Shown here in pieces: positions 49,646 to 62,280 of a stretch of DNA of 64,000 nt. How positions within the stretch are numbered: position 1 is the stretch's first letter; every line of letters starts with the position of its first letter. The stretch is from Drosophila persimilis. Lineage: Eukaryota; Arthropoda; Insecta; Diptera; Drosophilidae. The position numbers and the translations under genes were made by a program. The stretch is from NCBI RefSeq assembly GCF_003286085.1, contig NW_020825289.1, forward strand, positions 9,982,001 through 10,046,000. Reading direction: 5' to 3'. Under the pieces are notes generated by a model that was not told the origin of the DNA, made no database searches, and was given only the letters and a program-made list of their open reading frames with translations.

Positions 49646-49742
49646 TCGGTGGAATATTAAAATACCCCTTGGTCTGTAATGGGTTAATCGTTCTCCGTCA
49701 AGGATTAGAAACCATATTCCTCGATTTTTATATTCGATTGAT
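49646..49742. repeat. Left arm of an inverted repeat flanking RpS16
   Basis: Contains TGTAATGGGTTAATCGTTCTCCGTCA (split here only for description: TGTAATGGGTTAATCG then TTCTCCGTCA), whose exact reverse complement lies at about 52642-52667. Similarity continues on both sides (...ATTTTCG-GTGGA..., ...CATATTCCT...TATATTCG...), with gaps. Confidence 0.75.
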
Positions 49743-50387
49743 AGATCTACAAGACATTTTAATTTGTATTACTCTATTTATTGAACTTTTTCTTAAATAA
49801 GGTTTAAACAAAGTCATTTGCCAAAACGTAAATGTGTACCGAATGAAAAGTAAGTGTGTCTGAAATTTTAATTCATTGTCGCTGGTTATGACCTATTCAT
49901 GCATTTGTTTATTTCCTTATCTCTATCCCCAAAAGCTTTTATCGGTCTCCGTAAGAAAACCATAAAATCTAAGACAGAGACTGACTGGTTTCTGCACTCA
50001 AAGAGAAATTGTTTGAAGTTGTCAGTTGTCAAACTTTGACGTTGTCAGTTGTCAAAATTTTACGCTACGTCAAAATGGTATGGACCCGACTCATGGGCCG
50101 AGAAAACGATCAGAAAACGATGCATACCCTAGGGAAAAGGATATTAAAGAATTAAGAAAATGTTTGACATCTCAGGCGCCGATATATGCGAAATCTAGTC
50201 TACAGAAACGAAGAATAGGTATCTCGATCTCGTTGTATATATACAAGACACTAATCATATGCATGAATGTGTCTACAACACATCAATCTGTGAAATAGGT
50301 CTTTGTTAATAACGTTTTAAAACAGTTTGAAAATTATGTGGACAGGAATATCTATTATGTACGCTACAACTTGAATTCATCAGTATA

Positions 50388-50512
50388 TTTACGGTATATT
50401 TTTTAAAGGAGACGGTATATTTTGGTATATTTTATCGATAGGTCCCGACAAATCTGGGCACACCAACTGTCAAACGAACTTCCGCTCTTTTCTACCCAAC
50501 TCGCGGATCAAA
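50388..50512 (+). promoter_or_regulatory. RpS16 promoter: motif 6, DRE and polypyrimidine initiator
   Basis: Three GGTATATTT sites (two matching motif 6 well, for example TTTGGTATATTT) at 50394-50431, then TATCGATA at about 50434, the DRE/BEAF core. A polypyrimidine run CTCTTTTCTACC at 50484-50495 resembles the TOP-type start of ribosomal protein mRNAs. The start codon follows within 20-30 bases. Confidence 0.65.
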
Positions 50513-52172
<1,660 letters not shown>

Positions 52173-52851
52173 ACTCTTCTGTCTGGTTTTCAATTTGGAT
52201 TAGAGATATTTTTTACAATTTGAAAATGGTTTGCGCGCAAGTGTGAATAAAACGGAATAATTAACAGTAAGATTCAATTATGGCTATTTGTTGTTGGGTG
52301 GGTTTAAGTATAGTTCTAAAGGCACATACATATCATGAGACAGAATCGCTTGTGCAGGTACACGTCTGTGGCACTATTTGAGACATGGACATGTGTCCGT
52401 AAATACATATGTTGTTGATATGTAGAAACTGTGTAGTTACCATGTACAAAATACATTTTTGTTGACCTTTGTTCAAATCAAATTTTATAAACAATCAAAT
52501 AAAGGGGAAAACTTAAAATTAGCAGAACTGGTATAAAATTGATTAAACAATCGGATATAATTATTTTTTCAGCGCTGAGGGTCCCAATTATCTAGTAATA
52601 TTCAAGCGAATATCAAAAACAAGGAATATGATTTCCGAACATGACGGAGAACGATTAACCCATTACACTCCACGAAAATTGTGAATCTTGAAGAAATTTA
52701 GCAGTTCAGGTGAAAGATAGGAAGAAGAATTTAAAGATATAATTTTCCGCGATTTAACTTAAGTTGTTCACCTGTTTAAATAGAGGGGTGTTAAGAGGGT
52801 TAAGCACGGTTTGTTATCGGTAACAACAACAAATAACAATAAGTGTTAGTC
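52173..52851. other. RpS16 3' region and Vps20 promoter region
   Basis: Holds the RpS16 polyadenylation signal (about 52245), A/T-rich sequence and the right arm of the inverted repeat. No gene is supported. Confidence 0.5.
52600..52683. repeat. Right arm of an inverted repeat flanking RpS16
   Basis: The complement of this segment aligns to 49646-49742: a 26-base perfect core (about 52642-52667) and flanking matches including CATATTCCT and ATTTTCG. The arms lie just under 3 kb apart on either side of RpS16. Confidence 0.75.
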
Positions 52852-53617
52852 ATGGGAGCCTTTTTTGCGAAAAGTAGCAAAAAGACGGCCCCCAGTCGGA
52901 TAACCGACCACGACAAGGCTGTCTTGGTAAGTCGCTATTCCTCCAGAGTTTCCTGACCCCTGCACTAACCCCCTCCACTCTTCCGATGCCCAGCAACTGA
53001 AGCAGCAACGGGACCGTCTCAAACAGTACCAGAAGCGCATTGAGCTGCAGCTGGAAAATGACAGGCTCCTCGCCAAGAAGTGCCTACAGCAGGGCCGGAA
53101 AGAGTATGGATTTCATAACGCCCAGACGATGTTAGTTTAGAGCTAATTTGAGTATTCTTTCAGCCGGGCCAAGCTGTTGCTGCGCAAGAAGAAATACCAG
53201 GAAAGTATGCTGACGAACGCGGACAAGCAGCTGGATAATCTGGAAAAACTGGCAGCCGACCTGGAGTTCGCCCAGGTGGAGATGAGGGTGCTGGATGGCT
53301 TGAAGCAGGGCAATGCCGCCCTGAAGAAGGTGCACGAAATGCTGGACATAAACGAAGTGGAAAGAATCATGGATGAGACAAGAGAGGGCATTGAGAAGCA
53401 GCAGGAGATAGACGCTATTCTGACGGACGCACTGACGCCGCAAGACGAAGAGGATGTCCTGGCCGAATTGGACGCCCTCGAGGCCGAAGAGGACGGCGTC
53501 CAGTTGCCGGAAGTGCCCACCGAGATACTGCCACCAGTCGACGAGGCGGCAGCAGAGGAGAAAGCAGAGACCAAAGCGATCAGCAGTAAGACGAAGAAGG
53601 TCCTTGTGGAGGCCTAG
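52852..53617 (+). CDS. Vps20: Vps20 / CHMP6, ESCRT-III subunit
   Basis: Exons 52852-52926, 52994-53103 and 53164-53617 join in phase to 212 residues. The N terminus is MGAFFAKSSKK, with the second-position glycine that is myristoylated in CHMP6 and anchors it to endosomes. The basic helical core follows (DRLKQYQKRIELQLENDRLL, RAKLLLRKKKYQE), then acidic helices (EVERIMDETREGIEKQQEID) and a C-terminal segment LPEVPTEILPP, matching the MIM2-type VPS4-binding motif of CHMP6. It nucleates ESCRT-III filaments for multivesicular body sorting and other membrane scission. Its stop is 132 bases from the stop of the convergent Cfap57 gene. Confidence 0.95.
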
Positions 53618-53749
53618 ATCTATTTTCAATCGAAACTAATGCCATTTTGTATGTATGTGTTTGTATAGCCAGAAGCTAAATACTTCTATAAGTCCAATGT
53701 GAAATATATATTTTTCTAGAATCTATAATGCACAGGAACCGCACATAAT

Positions 53750-56700
53750 TTAGTCAACATGAATTAAAACGGACTTCTTTGACCTGCGCATGTCCTCCTT
53801 GACGCGGCTGCGTAGACTGTTGTTGGTCTCCCGCAGCTTCTCGATCTCCTCGACGAGCACAATGTTCTCCTTGAACAGTTTGTCGTATTTCTTCTGCACC
53901 GACTTGTCCTCCGCCACCGCCTTGTAGCGCGCCAGAACGTTTTCAATCTGCTTGCGCTGGCGCATGAACTCATCCCGCACCTCGGCATCCAGGCTGACGA
54001 AGCGCTTCAGCTCGTCGTCGCTGGCATGCTTCTGGAACAGCGTTTTGACGGCCTTCTTGAGACCCTCGGCCGAATTGACCTCTCCGGCCACATAGTAGAT
54101 GTCCGTGCAGATGGCGTGCAGGCACTCGCGAGACGCCTTGGCCCTGTGCCGCTCCGTATGCAGCTCCGCCACGTTGCTGAGGTACTTGTCGCGCATCTCC
54201 TTCAGCTGAAGCTCCAGCTGGATGTTGTTCTGGTTGAGACCCTCCAGTTCGCCCTCCATTTCGAGAATGTGCTTGCGCTTGTCATTGATCTGGAACTCGC
54301 GCGGCTCGATTTGGGCCTTAAGCTCGGCTATCTTGTGGCCCAGCACCTGCTTGTACTTATCCAGTTCCTGGTTCTTGTGCAGCAGATCCTGGATGCGCTT
54401 CTCCTTGCCGTTGATGGCATAGTCCCGATCGGCGATGTCCTTCTGCAGATCCTCGATATTGTTTATCTGCTTTTGGATGCAGCGCTGCGACTTGTAGTGC
54501 TCATCCTTGAGGGTCTCCACTTCCTCCAGCAGATTGTCGATCTCCTTGCTCTGCGCCTCGAACTTCTTCTGCAGCACACCCGCTTTGCCGCGCCACATCT
54601 GCGTCTCGTTCCGCTCGGTGGTCAGCTTGTTCTCGTACTCGGTTTGTGTGGCCACCATGTTGCGGTCGTTCTCCACCTCCACCTCGTGGCAGTACTCGAT
54701 AAATTCGGCCTTCTTGTCCTGCATCTCCTCCATCAGGTCCCGGATGAGGCCCTTGCGCTCGTTCAGCTGCTGCTTGTAATTGTTCTCGAGGGCTTCCACC
54801 GTGTCCTGCAGCGTGCCAGTAGAGTTCTTCAGCTTGTCCTCGTAGCTCTCGCGGAGTTCCAGCATGTTCTCGCGCAAATTGGTGAACTTCTGGTACTCGA
54901 TGAGCATGCGCTCCGAGTACTGGTTGGCCAGGGTGTCCAGCTGGAGGCGGTGCTCCTCCCGTATGGAGTTGATCTGGTAGGTTATGTGGTTCATCTCCTC
55001 GGTGTGCCTCGCCTCAATCTCGTTGTTCAGCTCCTTGAGCTCCTCCAGCGCCGAACAGTAGCTGCGATGCACCTCCTGCAGCTGCTGGCCATCGAAGATC
55101 TCGTTCTGGCTCAGCTGATATTGGAATTCCTCCGCCTGCTGCTTGAGACGCAGCTCCAAATTGGCAATTTGCTCGATCTTGTCGTTGAGCTGACTTCGCG
55201 GTATCAACACCTCCTGGCTCTTCAATAGGTCCTGGTCTATGGCGAGCACCTTGCCGTCTATGTTGTCCATCGACCAGATCGAAAGGGTGCCCTTCTTGGA
55301 AATGGCCAGGAGTAGGGTGCCATCGTAGGAGAACCTCAGCTTGTTGACCGGCCCATCGAAGAACCGGAAGTTGGTGAAGGTGCCGCCTCCCGCGTCCAGG
55401 AAGGGTAGCTGCATGTTGAAAAGATTACCCTCGTGATCGGAGACGAACATGATCATATCGGACCGGGCCAGACAAAGGTCCGACACGTAGCCCTTGGTCC
55501 TAGACGGAATCGTGATCTCCCGCACCAGTTCCGAGTTCTGGAACTCGCGGATGGTGCCAAAGTTTGTGCCCGCGTAGATCGTCAGCGGATCGTGAAAGCT
55601 GCACGAGACCGTCACATACTCGGTGCCCTTCTGCACGATCTCCTGCAATCGTGATCCCGTCTCCAGGTCCCACTGGTAGATGGCACCCTCCGCTCCGCCC
55701 GAGATGAGGTACTTGTCCGTCCGGGTCCAGGCCACGGACAGCACTGTGCCGTTGTGGCCCTTCAAATTGATCAGCACCTCCAGATTGTACACAGACGTGA
55801 TTGCTATATTGTTGTCATAAGCGGCAGCCATCAAGTGACCAAGATTGGAGTATCGAACATCGTTGCAATGCGGGAAGTTGTACGTTTTCACAATCTGCGA
55901 TAGGACAGAGATGGTAGATCGTGCTCTTGATCACATGAGATCATCAGAGTTCCCACTCACATTAAGATCATCCATGAAAATCTGGGTGATGCGCAGCTGA
56001 TCCGAGAAGCCAATGGCTGCAATCAGGCCCGTGGAATTGAGCTCCACAATGTTGACATCCACCTGAAACTTACGCACCAGCTCCACCTTAGCCGTCTCGT
56101 AGTTCCAGATTCGAATGGTCTGATCCCTTGCTGAGTAAAGAATCAAACAATTAAGAAAGCTATAATTCGCATTTAAGAATACCTTCCATACGCATATAAG
56201 TGTAATATAAGAGGGTTCAATGAGGGTTACAGACAAACATGGATCGCGTACGAGTTTTCTTTATGAGATGCTACTCACAGGCTGTCATGATGATGGGTTT
56301 CCATGCGCAAACGGACACGGCGATGACCTCTCCCGTGTGGATGAGCACGCCGAGGGGCTCGAACTTCAATTGCTTGGTCTTGAGCGTCTCCGGAACGATA
56401 AGGATGCCCACATAGATCTGGTCATGGGTGGTGGTTACGATCACCGTCTCCTGCTTGTGATCGATGGCCAGATTGGTGATCTGGTACATGGGCTCAGCAT
56501 AGAGTGTGGTGGGAACGGTGAGGATGGTCTTCCGCTCGAACTTAAACTTGGAGACGCGCTCAAAGACGAATGCCCGGTTGAACATGATGTAGGCGAAGCC
56601 CTTGGGGAAGGCGGTCATGCAGAGAACCCTTTGGTCGTGCGGGACGACTGCCTGCGTGGGCAACTGGAAGCGTTGATCCTGCGCCTCGCGATCTCGATCG

Positions 56701-57604
56701 AAGATCTCCTGGTCCATCATGAGGTCTACGGTGTCCGCCTCGCTGGCCTTCTGCGCCAGCTTCTGCTCGCCGTTCTCGACGAGAATCAGCTGATCATTGG
56801 CCGTGCCCACCATCAGCAGGTCCAGCGCCAGGAAGGCCATCGAAGTGACCCTGTAGCTGACCTTCAGGTTGTTGCTGATTGTGAATCCCCTCTCCGACTT
56901 GCTCATGAGGAGTAGGGTCCGGTCTCCGCCCACTGCCAGGAAGCTGCAGTCGCTTGGATTGCCAGCTATGCACTCGGCCCCGCTGTGGGAACCCAGAACT
57001 GTGGCCCGGCCCTCGATCACGGTGCTCGTCTTGTCCAGGACCAGCATGATCATGTGCTCATCCGGCGGCCGAGTCAGTATGGTCACTGCTCGCGAGTCAT
57101 AGGTAAAGATCATCTGCTTGATATCCGCATTGCGATGATTGCCGGGTAGCTCCAAGTGCCGGCGCTTCTTCAGGGTGGACAGCTCGTAGATGGATATAAA
57201 GCGGCCACTGTTGATGGAGAGGCGGAAAGAAATCCCTTAAAGAGTAAGAAAAGTCTTAGAGGATGTGCTCATACTTCTTCACATGACGCTCCAGAACGGC
57301 CAGCAGCTTGCGATGAGAGCTCATAGCTATTATCTCGGGACGCGTGTCCTCAGGGAATCTGCATGATGGGAAGTCGCATGATTAGTGTCGGACTAACACA
57401 CAGGATAACCTTGATAACTCACCTGAGGAACCTCTGCTTGTTCAAGACATAGTCGTGGAATGCCAGAACACCCTCCACCGGATAGATGACCTCCTTGTTC
57501 AGGTTGAAGTGGATGTTGCCAATCACATCCGATCGGAGGCCGTAGATGAGACGGGGCCGTATGACGACCGAATTATTAATCGAGCCTCTCGCCTGGTCGT
57601 CCAT
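53750..57604 (-). CDS. Cfap57: CFAP57/WDR65-like axonemal WD-repeat and coiled-coil protein
   Basis: Exons 57423-57604, 57275-57358, 56279-57207, 55961-56130 and 53750-55894 join in phase to 1169 residues (human CFAP57 is about 1250). The first ~650 residues are WD-type beta-propeller repeats (for example SRDQTIRIWNYETAKVELV, HNGTVLSVAWTRTDKYLIS...GAIYQWDLETG), and from about residue 684 a long coiled coil (NDKIEQIANLELRLKQQAEE) runs to near the C terminus. CFAP57 is part of the inner-dynein-arm adjacent structures of motile cilia and flagella. In Drosophila such genes act mainly in sperm and some sensory neurons. I take it as the orthologue of CG4329, from memory. Start chosen at 57604 because MDDQARGS...IYGLRSDVIGNIHF aligns with the family's beginning. 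Confidence 0.92.
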
Positions 57605-60600
57605 TCTGTCTGAATTCTATATAAAATATATGTGTGGTGTGATAAAGACAATTTTAACTAGGATTCGAGGCGAATTTCTCTCTCTCTCTCGCTGACAGAC
57701 GAAACAAAATGGGGAACTGGAATTCGATCAAACAACTCAGGATATTGTTAAGGGAACGTTCCCCCAAAAGGGGCGCCACCGACGCCTGACAGTAAATTCC
57801 ATGGCATCCGGGCGAGACCCTAACAACAAGAGTGCGGGGTTTGGGGCTGGACAAACGATTACCTCAATAGGAACGCTATCGTTTCTGTCTTAATCAAAAC
57901 TGAGTCAAGAGCACCATGAATAAGTAACTAAAAATGCCGCTAAGTATGCTATTCATTAGGGAGGCGTTGCTAGTGGCCTCAGGCACCATCCGCCTCCAAA
58001 GTCCGCACTTAAGTTCAGAGTTGACATTAAGCATTTGCCAAAAACAACAATGAAATTTCCGCTGGAAAATTCCGCAATGTTGGCTGCCATTTCCTGGCCA
58101 GCGTCGCACTTGAACTCTGGTAGTGCGCTTTCAGCTCAATGTGGGTCTGTCTGTCACTCTGCCAGTCATCCAGTAAGCCAGCCAGTCAGTCAGCCAAACA
58201 GTCAGGCCAGCCAGTCAACCCTATCAAAAATTACTCCCTCCCTCCAAAGTTCCCTTCTTGCCCAAGGCAGGGCAACCGACCACGACCTAACACAAGGAAT
58301 TCTTAGTTGAAGAAAAGCTGCTTTCTCTTCAGTTCATCGAAAAGAGAGGAGAGCACACCTGAAAGAGCTTTTGTGAGTGCAGTATGTACTACAAGTGGAG
58401 ACGCTAGGACAGCTAGCTAAGCACGTAAGACAAACAATTTTATACTCGTATGTAAGAAACTAACTGTAAAAATCGTAGAAATCTTCTTCTACATAATTAC
58501 ATTTAGACACGCTAAAGAGTATATTCAGGAACACCTTGGATATCCGTATGGGCATTGCCTTTGTCACAGAAAAAATCTAGCTATATATAAGCCAAAATTC
58601 CATCTCATTTGCATTCACCTCTGAACAGGCGAAAGCTTCTGGCTGCGCTCTTGCACTCTCTCAATGTGCCTCTCTCTTTGTTTTTGGTTAAGAAGGTAGG
58701 GGCCTACAGCTTTTTTAGGGACCTTTGTATGAATATTGATTGCCGTTCCATATGTGAAGAGAGAGCTCTTGTGTCCCTCAGAAAGAGACCTGTGGAGTTG
58801 TCCGTACCTTGTACAGATTTACCATGGCTTGGCCACAGCCTTCCACCGTTGGTTAGGCTTTGGTTCAGTTTCGTTTTCGTTTTCATTTTCATTTCAGTCA
58901 AAGCTTTCGCGTCCGCCGCAACACTACCTAACGGGAAAAGCGGAAGAACCTTACTGAGTGAAAGACGACAGAAGAGACGACAACGACGAAACAGAAAGCA
59001 CAGAAAAAGAGACCAAAAGTGTTTGTTGTTTGGTGTTATCAGTGGATGCAAGTGGACGACATCTTGTCCTGTAATTGAGTACTGGAGAGTGGACCGGTTG
59101 CGGAGGAGGAGCTTGTCAGCAGCACAGGTGGCTGGTAAATAAAGCCGGTTCAATAGACTCTGACCCGACGCATAAATGTAACTTTAAGGGATAGTCCATC
59201 TCTCTCTTTTTACGGAATGTGTGTGTGTGTGTGTGCTTAAGTGCTCAATTAAGAACCGCAAGGAAACAAAAACAAAAATTTCTGTCCTGTCCCTTTGGGG
59301 CTTCCCAAAAGGGGAAAAGAAAGCGGGATCGGACCGACCGAGGGCTGTTGAATTTTTTAAGCCAATTAAATTTCAAAAAACCAAAAATGAAAGCAAAGTG
59401 AAATGAAATGAAATGAAACGGAAAATGGCCGCCTAATGGACTCTGTCAGCCTTTCAACCTGAGGGAGACACCAGCAAAAACAACAGCGACGGCACCAGCC
59501 GCTGTGGCAATTAAAAAGTAATTTTAATGCTTCTGTTCCGTTTATTTGCACAGAAACAACAACACCAAAAGCAACAAAAATTCACAATTCATTTGGGTGG
59601 GTGGGTGGTTGTTTGGCTTAATTCCGCCCGTGCCCCACAAACACCCCTAACCTAACCCAACCGCCCCCTCCATGCCGTTTCCAAAGTTGTAAATCTTTTT
59701 CATCTCTCTATTCTTTGTACTCTTGAAAAGAGGGATACTTGGATTTTGACAACAAAGCATTTCCAACTGCATAAATAAATACAAAACTAAAAGTGAAACC
59801 TTGTCAAAAAAAAGGCCAAATTGCAAGAACAAAGCTCATTAAAAGGTGCATATAATGGAATATAATTTCGCTCATAGAATTAGCCAATATTATAGAACAT
59901 TTATTTATTTATCTGATAAAACTAGTTTTCTTTTGAAAATCTTGATAGAAAAGCTCTTAAAACAGCAGTCAACTCAAAATTGATTGTTTCGGAAGATAAT
60001 CTATGTAGTTAAACTTAGAATGATACGACTCATAGACTCATAGATAGGGTAACAAAAACTTCGAAGACCGAAGGTGGCCTTCTTACTTGTTTAATTTGCT
60101 TTTACCCCTGCTGCTATTGTTGGCCATTTCAAGCGTAACAAGTCGCAAATACCAAAATTATCGTAAACAAATTGTTTAAACAAAGAATCAGGGATATTTA
60201 TACGATTATATCAGCATACACATTTTCGTATGTGCGTATATATACCGCAACTAGAACAGGTCAAATGGGAATCCGTCCGGCCAGAGCCCGGAAAGCGTAA
60301 ATGTTCATTTTAAATTTAAATCCGTCGCAGCCACAGCCGCAGTCGCCGCACTGCGTGCATTGCACCACAGCAGAACCGTGTGGCAGCAGACACAGATACA
60401 TTTGTGAACAGTGAGCGGTCGCTAGATAAGAAACCCAACGTTTTTACCACATGAACCATAACCAGAAACTGTCAGAAATACCTTTGAGCAGATCGGGAAT
60501 CTTCTCTGTCCCCAAAGCTAAAAATAAAAACGTTTTCAAAGATTATTCGGATTAATAACGATTCGAAATTCTTGTAAATGAAATAAAAGCCAGGAAAATA

Positions 60601-61341
60601 AATGGGAATACAACTTAGATCCCAGGTCTTAGGAGGGCTGGCGCGCTTGGAGAGTCTTCACTGCCCACGAATGCTCATTTCTATATACATATATTTTTTA
60701 ATACAACTTGTTGTGGTATTTTTGGACTGCTGCTGAAGTTGTGGAAAGTGCAGCAAAAGTTTAACCATGAGAATATATGTATTCCGCAGCACAGTTTTAC
60801 CAAAAAATAAATTCAAAATGTTGAGAAACCTTAAAAAAACAACAATAATTTAATGAATATTTTTTGAAATAAGCCAGTTTATTTAGATTATTTATTTATG
60901 CGAAGAAAAGAAAAGTTGAGAAATATTTTAGAACAGGAAATAAATCATTCGAATTGCCAGCTATATTTTTGTTTAATTGAAATGAAGAGACTGACTATCT
61001 GTACGTTTTCTGAAAACTCATTTAACTATTTTTAATTGCTAGTATTTAATCGTATACAATCGATGAGGCAATCGATCGTAGGATATGTTCCCAAAGTTTC
61101 CAGGCGTAACACCAAATGGTTCAGAAAATATTCAAATCATTTATTAGTTCCCATAGGAATGTTTGATCTGCAAGGCTGTCTTTAAGGGCGTTGTTTTGTC
61201 CTCCATGGACCTCTTGTTTCTAGTCTTCCATGGAATGCTCTGTAAAATGGTTCCTCTGTTGGTTAATTTTTAAAGTGTTTACCATTATGTATATTTCATT
61301 AGTTTGTTTTTTGAGTAAGCTTAAAGCTTTATGTCATCCTT

Positions 61342-61365
61342 CTTCTCTCTCTCTCTCTCTCTCTC
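61342..61365. repeat. (CT)n microsatellite
   Basis: About eleven uninterrupted CT dinucleotides. Confidence 0.85.
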
Positions 61366-61554
61366 GGCATCTCTTTCTCCCCTAGAGGAGCTGCTGAAAA
61401 TCTCGCTAAAATTGAAGTCAAGCTGTGTTCACGTATTTTTGACTTTTCCGTTTTTACAGCCAGGGAATAATGGCATTCTTTCGTCCTTTTCTGGCTACCT
61501 CAAGCTTTCTCTCTCTCTCTGTCTGTGGAACTCTGGCAACATTCTTTTATACTG

Positions 61555-61574
61555 ACACACACACACACACACAC
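61555..61574. repeat. (CA)n microsatellite
   Basis: About ten CA dinucleotides; a second CA run is at 61721-61742. Confidence 0.85.
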
Positions 61575-62261
61575 TCCTACTTATGAGTAAAAGAACCGAG
61601 TTGGAGCAGAACTGAGCGCTGCACACAAGCCTTTTTCCCGTTTCGTTTCGGCGTTCGGCTTCAATTGTAGCGACTAAGTTGACCTTTTTGTTAATAGCAT
61701 GCCAGTAACACACACCCCAGCACACACACACACACACACACAGGAAGGGAGGAGGACAGCATTGTCTGTGCGGGAATTGGATGTTGGCACAGCTGATTGA
61801 TTTATTGTCGGCTGACTGGCTGGCTGACTGTTGGTTTGTCCGCGCTGGCAGCCACAGCAAACAGACACTTCGCTCCGCCAAATGCCAAAGACCCCAGGGA
61901 AGCAGCGCGTATGCAATAAAAATGATGAACCAGCCATCTAAAGCAGTAATAACGACTAAGGGATACCTGGTATTCCCCAAAAAGAAAGTGGAAAAGAGGC
62001 AACATGATGACTTTCGATAGATAGATAGATAAATAGGTGGAAAACAGCTCCAAAAAATTGTGGATACCAATACCTTTTCACTTTTTTGACAGAGTAATAG
62101 GTAAATGTCTGAAACAAACTGGATCGCCGCACACCGGCTTTTACTTACTTACGGGCGACTAGATCCATGATTCCAGACAAAAATATATTGGTTTATGGGA
62201 TCAGGAATGTACTCCCACGAGTGCTAAATAATTCTGGGACCCCTGTATACGTGTATACGGT

Positions 62262-62280
62262 TTGTGTGTGTGTGTGTGTG
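62262..62280. repeat. (GT)n microsatellite
   Basis: About nine uninterrupted GT dinucleotides. Confidence 0.8.

Larger units (their letters stand above)
49388..50512. other. Divergent intergenic region between the ZFC3H1-like gene and RpS16
   Basis: Includes promoter motifs for both genes (listed separately) and the left arm of an inverted repeat (49646-49742). No frame is supported as a gene. Confidence 0.6.

Noticed and set aside
54026-55228. 400-codon plus-strand frame, Leu/Val/His-rich
   Set aside because: Antisense shadow of the Cfap57 coiled coil; the minus-strand protein has clear family features.
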